Source: an uncultured Litorilinea sp.
GTDB taxonomy: Bacteria > Chloroflexota > Anaerolineae > Caldilineales > Caldilineaceae
Assembly (NCBI GenBank): GCA_946885925.1
Contig: CAMPHP010000076.1
Span: 1-9,374 of the forward strand
DNA: 9,374 bases
Direction: 5' to 3'
How positions within the stretch are numbered: position 1 is the stretch's first letter; each line of letters opens with the position of its first letter. The notes beneath the pieces are model-generated. The model was not told where the DNA came from and did not search any database. It saw only the letters and a program-made list of their open reading frames with translations. The position numbers were made by a program, and so were the translations under genes. Of the stretch, positions 1-5,618 are shown in pieces.

Positions 1-361
1 CCCCAAAAAAGAGCAGGCTTACCCAGGAGACCACGGTGGCACTGGGACCAAAAGCAAGAAAGGCCAACGCCAGAAACCAGGAGTGCAGGGGGGGATAGAG
101 CACCTGGCGATAGGAGTTGTAGGCAAAACTGAGGAGATCCCCGTGACGTAGGTCGTGGGCGATCACCAATCCCTTGAGCGCATGGGTCGCTTCATCCCAG
201 CGGAACGGGCCGCGCGTGGGGATAGCGATTGCTGCCAATGACGCCATCACAGCGATGGTTGCCACCAGGATCAACCCAGGCAGCAGCCAACGCTTTCTCG
301 TTCTCTCTACCTTGCCTCTCGGCTCGATTTTTTGGGCGTTTGATTCGACTTGCTGGATCAC
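1..361 (-). CDS. GT-C (ArnT/PMT, GT39-like) membrane glycosyltransferase, N-terminal fragment
   Basis: Partial gene: it runs off the left window edge, and 120 residues are visible. Family members are polytopic membrane enzymes that transfer a sugar from a polyprenyl-phosphate donor on the outer face of the membrane. Reading the minus strand gives a short basic cytosolic N-terminus (residues 1-25, rich in R/K), a first membrane helix (about 26-47), then RWDEATH with the acidic pair D56-E57. That pair in the first extracytoplasmic loop is the hallmark of GT-C enzymes. YPPLHSW follows at 89-95, matching the family's PPL motif, and then a second helix. The chosen start is GTG at 359-361; TTG at 371-373 is equally possible, and neither has a clear ribosome binding site. 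It begins 16 nt (or 4 nt) after the subtilase stop, which suggests cotranscription. Acceptor and sugar cannot be inferred. Confidence 0.8.
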   Translation of the reverse strand, partial: MIQQVESNAQKIEPRGKVERTRKRWLLPGLILVATIAVMASLAAIAIPTRGPFRWDEATHALKGLVIAHDLRHGDLLSFAYNSYRQVLYPPLHSWFLALAFLAFGPSATVVSWVSLLFFG

Positions 362-377
362 GTAGATGCCCAATACT

Positions 378-2309
378 TTAGGCTGGCATAATGAGCAAAC
401 TGTGGTCGCTTGTATAGCCGCTTTCGATGCGTGCTGGATTTTCGGGGTCGGGTAACCAGGTTGTAACCGCTGGATCACTCCATTCTACCCAGAAGCGGTA
501 GCCATGACGACCAGGCGGCAGGGCCAGGGTTGCATGCCACCAGCCTTCACGCATGCAGTTCAACGGCCATGCGCCAGGCTGCCAGTTGTTAAAGTCACCT
601 ACCACGCTCACGGCGCGGGCTTGAGGAGCCCATAAGCCCACATAGGCATAAGTTGTGCCACTGCCCAGCGCGGGTGCAGCACTCCAAACTTCTGGCTGCG
701 TGCCGCTGATGGGGAGTCCCACCAGTGGCCCTCCTTCCACGCGCATCGCCGCGGCCACAGCACGCGTTGGCTGGATCACTCCCGCGCCTGTACGCTCGGC
801 GGGATGGTGGGGCAGGGGCAGCGCAGTCTCCAGGATCAATGCCTTGACCTGGGCAGGGGTTAGCGTCGGGTTGGCCTGGATCATCTGCGCTGCTACGGCA
901 GAGACCTGAGCCGCGGCGATGCTAGAACCATCTACATGCTGGTAATAGGGATGGATCCACTTGTGTTCGTTCATGCGCTGGCGTAGCATCTGCGACAACT
1001 CGGCGCGGCGCACGGGTGTGTGTTTGGCAGCAGCATGGCGTTTGCGTGCCGTGGGCAGGCGGGACAAGAGTGAGCGCAGCCCGCTTCTGGACGGTTCTGG
1101 ACTCTCCTCCATCGTGAGCAGCCGCTGGCGCAACTCCTCGATGGCAACCATCTCCCCCAAGAGTGGATTGGGGGGCAAAATGGGCGAGGGCAGCCAGCGC
1201 GCCAATGCCAGTACTTCAGGCTTGTGGATCATCGTATGATCCATGCTCACCTCGGCCCCGTTGTGAGCATGCCAGTTGTGATGATACCAGTTGTGATGAT
1301 AGAGGTCTAGGCGCGCGATCTCATCAAGTTCGATGGGCGACCAGCGCCGGTTGAAATCATCTATGCCACCCACAGTTAGCACAGATGGGGATTGCGCTGG
1401 AGCTACCAATCGATCGTGCCCGCGATTGCCCGCTGCCGCGACAATGAAGAGACCTTGGCGACTTAACTCCTCGGCGGCAAGACAGGCCGCGTTGACATGC
1501 CACGGTTCCTCAAAATCGCCACCCACACTCACATTGAGGACACGCACACCATAACGCTCCCAGCGGTCATCCTCTAACAGCCACTTCAGCCCGCGCGAGA
1601 TATCTTCTTCGGGAATGCGCCCGCCACCCCGTCCGATCTTGATGAGCAGACCACTCGCTCCTGGCGCATAGCCGCGGTAGAGACCGCCGCTTAACAAGCC
1701 ATTGCCCAGGGCAATGACGCTGGTCATCTGCCCGTGCCACGAATCGCCGCCCCCATCCCATAACGTGCCAGCATCTAATCCTTCTAGCTGCTGGTTGTCG
1801 GTCAAGTCCACATAGTGGGCAATACGTAGCGGCTGCGCGCTGATAAACTCACGTAATTGGGCCGGGTCTAATTGGCTCCACTCGGGCGCTTCGGGCCATT
1901 CGCGCAGCGCAGTCAGATCCGGATGGGGATAATAGCCGCTATCGAGGAAGGCAACGGTTACACCTGTGCCATCCATGCCGTCGTGAACGGGCAGGCGAAT
2001 GGCCTGCGGCAAAACTGTCTCCTCGGCAGCGTGATAATAGGGAAAGCTACCCGGTGGCGTGGTGGCAGGCTGGAGCGAAACGGGACTGCGCTCATCTTGT
2101 AACTCGGCCACAAAGCGCAGGAGACAGGAGGGGCAGATGCCCTGGGAAGGATTCCATCCAGCATGACGCGCCTGGATGACACGCACGACCGCAGGTTGCA
2201 CCTCACGCCCAAAGTCCAAGAGGCGCGGGTCATACTCTTCGCCACCCAGTGGGCCGCAAATGGGACAATGAGCCAAGATTAGGGCGCTCCCTGGCCTAGT
2301 TCGCTCCAA
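378..2309 (-). CDS. Subtilisin-like (S8) serine protease with N-terminal zinc-ribbon-like segment and C-terminal CBM48/AMPK-beta glycogen-binding domain
   Basis: Predicted 643-residue protease. Residues 1-70 hold two Cys pairs (C15/C18 as CPIC and C59/C62 as CPSC), which look like a zinc ribbon. The subtilase core follows: catalytic Asp D123 (AFLDSG), His H192 (WHGQMTS in place of the usual HGTHVAG), oxyanion Asn N295 (AAAGNRG) and nucleophile S463 (DGSSIAAAQ in place of GTSMAAP). All catalytic residues are present, but N295 and S463 are 168 residues apart against about 66 in subtilisin, because of an insert (roughly 330-455) with a His-rich YHHNW duplication and an Arg/Leu-rich helical stretch. 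Residues about 555-640 (VVGDFNNW, LPPGRHGYRFWV, WLPDPENP) match AMPK-beta/CBM48 glycogen-binding folds. There is no signal peptide or propeptide, so it is probably cytosolic. The start is TTG at 2307-2309, overlapping the upstream gene by 31 nt; TTG at 2274-2276, behind a GGGAG, is an alternative. Substrate is unknown. Confidence 0.9.
   Translation of the reverse strand: MERTRPGSALILAHCPICGPLGGEEYDPRLLDFGREVQPAVVRVIQARHAGWNPSQGICPSCLLRFVAELQDERSPVSLQPATTPPGSFPYYHAAEETVLPQAIRLPVHDGMDGTGVTVAFLDSGYYPHPDLTALREWPEAPEWSQLDPAQLREFISAQPLRIAHYVDLTDNQQLEGLDAGTLWDGGGDSWHGQMTSVIALGNGLLSGGLYRGYAPGASGLLIKIGRGGGRIPEEDISRGLKWLLEDDRWERYGVRVLNVSVGGDFEEPWHVNAACLAAEELSRQGLFIVAAAGNRGHDRLVAPAQSPSVLTVGGIDDFNRRWSPIELDEIARLDLYHHNWYHHNWHAHNGAEVSMDHTMIHKPEVLALARWLPSPILPPNPLLGEMVAIEELRQRLLTMEESPEPSRSGLRSLLSRLPTARKRHAAAKHTPVRRAELSQMLRQRMNEHKWIHPYYQHVDGSSIAAAQVSAVAAQMIQANPTLTPAQVKALILETALPLPHHPAERTGAGVIQPTRAVAAAMRVEGGPLVGLPISGTQPEVWSAAPALGSGTTYAYVGLWAPQARAVSVVGDFNNWQPGAWPLNCMREGWWHATLALPPGRHGYRFWVEWSDPAVTTWLPDPENPARIESGYTSDHSLLIMPA
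1272..1301 (-). repeat. Perfect 15-bp tandem duplication inside the subtilase gene
   Basis: The unit ccagttgtgatgata occurs twice back to back (1272-1286 and 1287-1301). On the coding strand it duplicates five residues, YHHNW, within the insert between the oxyanion Asn and the catalytic Ser blocks. Because the unit is a multiple of three, the reading frame is kept. A further partial copy (HNW-like, WHAHN) follows in the protein, suggesting repeated slippage. Confidence 0.9.
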
Positions 2310-2689
2310 TCTACCCCAACGCCAAAACCTGGCTCGCGCTTTTCTGGGTTGCGAAATTCGAGGATGAGATCAAACTCCCGTTGGTCTAACACCTCGGCAT
2401 CATCACCCATTCCCACGCTTAGAATGGCGTGGACGCGGTAGATCGTGCCGGGGATGGCGTCGCGCATGTGCAAGGTGGTCTCGATGCGCTGCTCGGTGCG
2501 CGCCATCATGTAGACACTACAATTTTCGCTGCCGTCAGGATTCATCACAATGACCTCCACATTGGGAGATTGATCCTCGACCGCGGGCAGCCAAATGCGT
2601 GCCCAAATACGCTTCAAATCCGGATAAGGATAAAGGACGATGCGCTCAAAACGTAACGGGGTATCGGCTTGAAAGAGAGGAATTTCCAT
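2279..2689 (-). CDS. Conserved-looking hypothetical protein, first gene of the subtilase operon
   Basis: This is a 136-residue soluble protein that I do not recognise. It has no signal peptide, membrane helix or cysteine cluster. Alternating hydrophobic stretches (RIWARIWLPA, VEVIVMNPDG, IYRVHAILSVG, REFDLILEF) suggest a mostly beta, Ig-like or C2-like sandwich. The C-terminus is Gly/Asp-rich. It starts at ATG 2687-2689 with a weak AAGAG about 6 nt upstream. Its last 31 nt overlap the start of the subtilase gene, so the two are probably translationally coupled. A small protein fused in operon to an intracellular subtilase could be an inhibitor, chaperone or substrate adaptor, but that is inference from position only. 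Confidence 0.75.
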   Translation of the reverse strand: MEIPLFQADTPLRFERIVLYPYPDLKRIWARIWLPAVEDQSPNVEVIVMNPDGSENCSVYMMARTEQRIETTLHMRDAIPGTIYRVHAILSVGMGDDAEVLDQREFDLILEFRNPEKREPGFGVGVDWSELGQGAP

Positions 2690-2710
2690 AGCTGCTCTTA
2701 TATATAAATG

Positions 2711-2725
2711 GCTAGTGTCACTAGC
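2711..2725. promoter_or_regulatory. Perfect 7-bp inverted repeat upstream of the subtilase operon (candidate operator)
   Basis: GCTAGTG-T-CACTAGC is a perfect dyad with a single central base, 22 bp upstream of the ATG of the 136-residue gene and next to a TATATATA stretch at about 2699-2706. The symmetry and location fit a dimeric repressor site. No family can be assigned, and the dyad could also act in RNA if the transcript starts upstream of it. Confidence 0.35.
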
Positions 2726-3114
2726 TAGCTGTCAGAATCAATTGGCTGTACTTTGGCATCAACTATACCACATTTGCCGCGACACAGCCGACAGGCCGGG
2801 GACAGCGGATAACATAGACACGTGGATGCAAATACAACTTGAGCCACATATCTCTGTATGTACAGCTATACATGACGTTTGTACCTAGCTATATGGCCTC
2901 TCACTCCTTTGCAGAGTATCTTTGTTTTATGTCTATCGTTAACTCACGTATTTAGCGAACTCACAGAACGACACTCAGAGCAAAGTCTACCTTTCCCTGA
3001 GGTTGCCCTAAGTCGCCCTTGTTGAGATGCTGGGCCTTTGGCGCGTGCGAATTTTATCGTTACCTCGCTCATATGAGTGCTGATATCAGTGGGTATTGGC
3101 AAGTATAGATATCG

Positions 3115-3124
3115 GAAAGGAAAT
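3115..3124 (+). promoter_or_regulatory. Ribosome binding site that decides the htrA start
   Basis: A purine-rich GGAAAGGAAA lies about 7-9 nt before GTG 3131. It supports that codon over the in-frame GTG at 3077, which has no such signal and would put 18 polar residues before the signal peptide. Confidence 0.7.
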
Positions 3125-3130
3125 AAAGCC

Positions 3131-4327
3131 GTGAACACATCCCGGGTCTGGATTTTGCTTATGGGTGCACTCCTAGCTGGGCTGCTGGCTGGGTGTAGTG
3201 AGCAGTTCCCTGACATACCGTCTATCCAAGAAGCGCCGGCAACGCCGACGCCTGCCCCAAGGACGCCAGCGCCGACGCCTGAGCCACCGCCGCCAGAGGC
3301 ACAGGAGGCTGCGGCTGCCTTAGAGGGGCAGATCGTTTACATTTACGAAAGCACGCGAGGCTCTGTCGTCAACATCACGAACCGCAGCTATGTCGACTAT
3401 GGGATGCAGGTGGCACCCGTGGAGGGGACTGGCTCCGGTTTTCTCTATGATGGCGATGGTCATATCGTTACCAATTTTCATGTGATTGAGAACGCTGAAG
3501 AACTGATGGTGACCTTGGCCGACGGGACGAATTTGCCAGCCGAACTCGTTGGGTCGGACCCTTCAACTGACTTGGCGGTGATCCGTATTGAAAGTGATAA
3601 TATGCCGCCCCAACTTCCGCTTGAAGAGCCAGGCGGATGGCGTGTGGGTGATTTTGTGATTGCAATCGGTAATCCTTTTGGCCTGGAAGGCACGATGACC
3701 ATGGGTGTGATTAGCTCGTTGGGACGCATCATTGAAAGCCCCGATGGTCGCTTTGTGGGTGACGCCATTCAGACCGACGCAGCCATTAACCCTGGTAATT
3801 CAGGTGGCCCACTGCTCAACCTGGAAGGGCGGGTGATTGGTGTCAACTCTCAGATTGTCAGCCCCAGTGGTGCCTTTTCTGGCATCGGTTTTGCTGTGCC
3901 TGTGGATACGGTACAGAGAGTAGTGACTCAATTGATTGAGCAAGGGTACTATGCCCATCCTTGGCTTGGTGTGCAGACAGTAGATCTTTCGCCCGCGTTG
4001 GTAGAAATACTAACCGAGGCCGGTATGCAGGTTCCAGTCGAGGAGGGCGTGTTGGTTGTTGACGTGGTAGATTCCAGCCCCGCGGCACAGGCCGGCATAC
4101 AAGGCGGCGACCGCACAATTACCGTCGGCAGGTTTCAAATTCCCATTGGGGGTGACATCATCACTGCCATCAACGGAACCCCGACGCCAAGGTTACAGGA
4201 ACTGAGCGTTTACCTAGAGCGTAATACGCAGGTTGGGGATACTGTAACGCTGACGATTGTCCGTGACGGTCAGACGATGGATGTTCAAGTCGAACTTGGC
4301 GAACGGCCTCAAGAAAACAGGAGATAA
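3131..4327 (+). CDS. htrA: HtrA/DegP-type (S1C) trypsin-like serine protease, lipoprotein with one PDZ domain
   Basis: Extracytoplasmic quality-control protease of 398 residues. A type II signal peptide ends in the lipobox LLAGC, with C22 as the lipidated cysteine. Residues 31-60 are a Pro/Thr/Ala/Glu-rich tether that would hold the protease away from the membrane. The chymotrypsin-fold domain has H117 (TNFHV), D147 (STDLAVI) and S224 (NPGNSGGPL), the full S1C triad. A single PDZ domain follows (about 275-390, starting PWLGVQ and including IITAINGTP), so it is DegS/HtrA-like in length rather than two-PDZ DegP. The start is GTG 3131, chosen because it gives an immediate signal peptide and a good ribosome binding site. 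The gene is monocistronic in view: it diverges from the subtilase operon and ends at a hairpin facing the TerC gene. Family role is degradation of misfolded envelope proteins; the actual substrate is unknown. Confidence 0.95.
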   Translation: MNTSRVWILLMGALLAGLLAGCSEQFPDIPSIQEAPATPTPAPRTPAPTPEPPPPEAQEAAAALEGQIVYIYESTRGSVVNITNRSYVDYGMQVAPVEGTGSGFLYDGDGHIVTNFHVIENAEELMVTLADGTNLPAELVGSDPSTDLAVIRIESDNMPPQLPLEEPGGWRVGDFVIAIGNPFGLEGTMTMGVISSLGRIIESPDGRFVGDAIQTDAAINPGNSGGPLLNLEGRVIGVNSQIVSPSGAFSGIGFAVPVDTVQRVVTQLIEQGYYAHPWLGVQTVDLSPALVEILTEAGMQVPVEEGVLVVDVVDSSPAAQAGIQGGDRTITVGRFQIPIGGDIITAINGTPTPRLQELSVYLERNTQVGDTVTLTIVRDGQTMDVQVELGERPQENRR

Positions 4328-4349
4328 TGGCCAACCAATAGATTTCGTG

Positions 4350-4401
4350 CAAACCGTCGAGGAAGTCCAACTCTATTGAAGGGCTTTCTCGACGGTGTTT
4401 G
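4350..4401. terminator. Hairpin between convergent htrA and TerC genes, likely bidirectional terminator
   Basis: The left arm 4350-4365 and right arm 4384-4401 pair over 16 positions, with one G-U and a 2-nt bulge, around an 18-nt loop. It lies 23 nt after the htrA stop and 11 nt after the TerC stop (minus strand), as expected for a shared terminator. Neither side has a good T-run, so it may work with Rho or simply block 3' exonucleases. Confidence 0.55.
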
Positions 4402-4411
4402 CTCTGTAGAC

Positions 4412-5260
4412 TTAACCCTTTTCCTTATCACTCCCTGTCTCCGTATGCAAGAAGGGCCGGAATGTTGCTATTTCTTTTATCAAAACCAGCCCTTGGTAAA
4501 TCGTATGCCGTCCACGGTGTACGACGGGGCGCAGCGGCTGCAAGGGAGTCCAATGTGCATAGAGCAGCGCCAGTCCAAGGATGGAAAGCGAACCAAAAAA
4601 CTGCGTGGTTGGCGCAATTTCCCAGCTTAACAGCTGTTCTAGACAGAAGCGCAGCCCGATGACCAGCACGAGGAGATAGGCTGCGTGCTGGAGAATTGGT
4701 TCCCGCTCCACCATCCTCGAGAAGAAAGTGGCTGCCCAGCGAAGCGCCAAGATGCCTAGTGCGACGCCAACCATCACCACCACGATGTGATCCGCAAGAG
4801 CAACGGCAGCTACCACATTGTCCAGGCTAAAGGCAAGATCTGCTAGCTCTACCATGAAAACTACCTGCCAGAAACCAGGCACCAGTTGCGCTGAAACGGC
4901 AGAGCGATCTGCACCCGTATGCTCAGTAGGTGCAGCGAGATGCTCAATGCCTAAATAAACCAGGTAGGCACCACCGACAAATTGGAGCCAGGGATAGCGG
5001 ATAATCTGATGGGCAATGACCAGCATCAACCCTCGCCCTAAATAAGCACCCAGCAGACCTACCTTCAGGGCTGCATCCCGTTGTCCTCCCAGCAATGGAT
5101 TTAGCCGGTTCCCCAAGCCTTTCAGCCAGGAAGGCCACGGGATCGGCTGGTCTGAAGGTAACACTGCCACCATTGCCCCCAACACAGCCGCGTTGTCAAT
5201 GGAGAGAAGCCCCTCTAGAAAGATCAATTGTACGATGATAAATAGCCAGGTAAAGTTCAT
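4412..5260 (-). CDS. TerC-family integral membrane protein (putative metal exporter)
   Basis: A 282-residue polytopic membrane protein. TerC-family members (TerC, Alx, YkoY/YceF) export Mn2+ or help load metal onto exported proteins; some belong to tellurite-resistance operons. It carries the two diagnostic acidic membrane motifs of the family, EGLLSIDNA (D22-N23) and ELADLAFSLDNV (D141, D147-N148), each in a hydrophobic helix, plus about seven hydrophobic segments. The region 35-62 is a soluble loop. The frame stays open upstream to 5392, but ATG 5258-5260 is preferred because the protein then begins directly at the first family helix (MNFTWLFIIVQ). ATG 5330-5332 is the alternative. No terABDEZ genes are nearby, so a metal homeostasis role is more likely than tellurite resistance. 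It is divergent from the potassium transporter and convergent with htrA. Confidence 0.9.
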   Translation of the reverse strand: MNFTWLFIIVQLIFLEGLLSIDNAAVLGAMVAVLPSDQPIPWPSWLKGLGNRLNPLLGGQRDAALKVGLLGAYLGRGLMLVIAHQIIRYPWLQFVGGAYLVYLGIEHLAAPTEHTGADRSAVSAQLVPGFWQVVFMVELADLAFSLDNVVAAVALADHIVVVMVGVALGILALRWAATFFSRMVEREPILQHAAYLLVLVIGLRFCLEQLLSWEIAPTTQFFGSLSILGLALLYAHWTPLQPLRPVVHRGRHTIYQGLVLIKEIATFRPFLHTETGSDKEKG

Positions 5261-5336
5261 GGTATGTGCACCCAATGGAGAAAGTGGAAAGGCCGTTGAC
5301 TCGTACCCGCGCAAGGGATGTCCGTGTGCCATTCCA

Positions 5337-5442
5337 GAAGGAGAGCAACGATAAAGCAGAGATAGCGTAAAAGCTGCCTCTGTTTTCCACAATCATTATC
5401 CCCTTGTGATCCGTTGATTGCAAATGAAGGTTAGAGCAACGA
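5337..5442. repeat. Two imperfect direct repeats flanking the TerC promoter
   Basis: gaaggagagcaacga (5337-5351) and gaaggttagagcaacga (5426-5442) share 15 bases, differing by a 2-nt insertion. Their starts are 89 bp apart, on either side of the candidate TerC promoter. They could be paired regulator sites or remnants of a small duplication. Confidence 0.4.
5395..5423 (-). promoter_or_regulatory. Candidate sigma-70-type promoter for the TerC gene
   Basis: On the minus strand TTGCAA (5418-5423) and GATAAT (5395-5400) are separated by exactly 17 bp. They match 4 of 6 and 5 of 6 consensus bases. Transcription would begin near 5388, which is downstream of the longest open-frame start and leaves a leader of about 128 nt before ATG 5260. 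Confidence 0.45.
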
Positions 5443-5533
5443 ATTGGTTGACCTTTTCTTGACTCTCTCACTTCCTTCTTTGACCCCCACTTGATTCAAT
5501 TCATGAGAACCTATCCTATGGTGTAGCACGCGA

Positions 5534-5552
5534 ATGCTTGAATCGCAAGCAT
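5534..5552. promoter_or_regulatory. Inverted repeat upstream of kimA (candidate operator)
   Basis: ATGCTTG (5534-5540) and CAAGCAT (5546-5552) are perfectly complementary around a 5-nt spacer. The dyad lies just upstream of a tatatt box at 5564 and about 67 bp before the kimA start, where a repressor or activator dimer would sit. The cognate regulator is unknown. Confidence 0.35.
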
Positions 5553-5605
5553 CCAAAGCTCGCTATATTCAGATAGTATCCACATGCTATGGCTCGATGG
5601 AGTAT

Positions 5606-5612
5606 GGGAAGG
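5606..5612 (+). promoter_or_regulatory. Ribosome binding site that decides the kimA start
   Basis: GGGAAGG lies 6 nt before ATG 5619. This start reproduces the N-terminus of Bacillus KimA (a short xxSIKRxLIGxP opening), so it is preferred over the in-frame ATG at 5589. Confidence 0.75.
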
Positions 5613-5618
5613 TTTGTC

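Larger units (their letters stand above)
2690..3130. other. 441-bp divergent intergenic region between the subtilase operon and htrA
   Basis: No gene is supported here. The segment is AT-richer than its neighbours and must carry promoters in both directions, but I cannot identify a convincing -35/-10 pair for either. It contains several short palindromes: a 7-bp inverted repeat at 2711-2725, a 5-bp repeat ATGTA/TACAT at 2858-2873, the 10-bp palindrome ctgatatcag at 3080-3089, and a related pair gtacagctata (2860-2870) and gtacctagctata (2881-2893). An open frame on the minus strand (2944-3216) overlaps the htrA start and looks like noise. Confidence 0.6.
5261..5618. other. 358-bp divergent control region between TerC and kimA
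   Basis: No gene is seen. It holds a candidate TerC promoter (5395-5423), an inverted repeat (5534-5552), a possible kimA -10 (tatatt at 5564-5569, whose nearest -35-like element ttgaat is 20 bp away, too far to be convincing), and two imperfect direct repeats (5337-5351 and 5426-5442). I looked for a yybP-ykoY (Mn2+) riboswitch ahead of TerC and a ydaO (c-di-AMP) riboswitch ahead of kimA and could not recognise the conserved core of either. Confidence 0.6.

Noticed and set aside
655..1554. Several plus-strand open frames (655-909, 961-1239, 1163-1354, 1333-1554)
   Set aside because: They lie opposite the well-supported subtilase coding sequence, overlap one another and have erratic composition; they are shadows of the real gene.
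2944..3216. 90-residue minus-strand open frame over the htrA upstream region
   Set aside because: It overlaps the htrA signal-peptide coding region on the opposite strand, has no ribosome binding site that I can see and no recognisable composition, so it is probably antisense noise.
4376..4662. Two plus-strand open frames after htrA (4376-4630 and 4399-4662)
   Set aside because: They lie over the terminator hairpin and the antisense of the TerC C-terminus and show no domain or good ribosome binding site.
5261..5388. Possible yybP-ykoY Mn2+ riboswitch in the TerC leader
   Set aside because: The leader is long enough (about 128 nt), but I do not see the conserved GGGGAGUAG-type and loop motifs; a search with RF00080 would settle it.
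5443..5605. Possible ydaO-type c-di-AMP riboswitch ahead of kimA
   Set aside because: It was expected from Firmicutes kimA genes, but the conserved G-rich core and the paired helices are not recognisable; an Infernal search with RF00379 would settle it.
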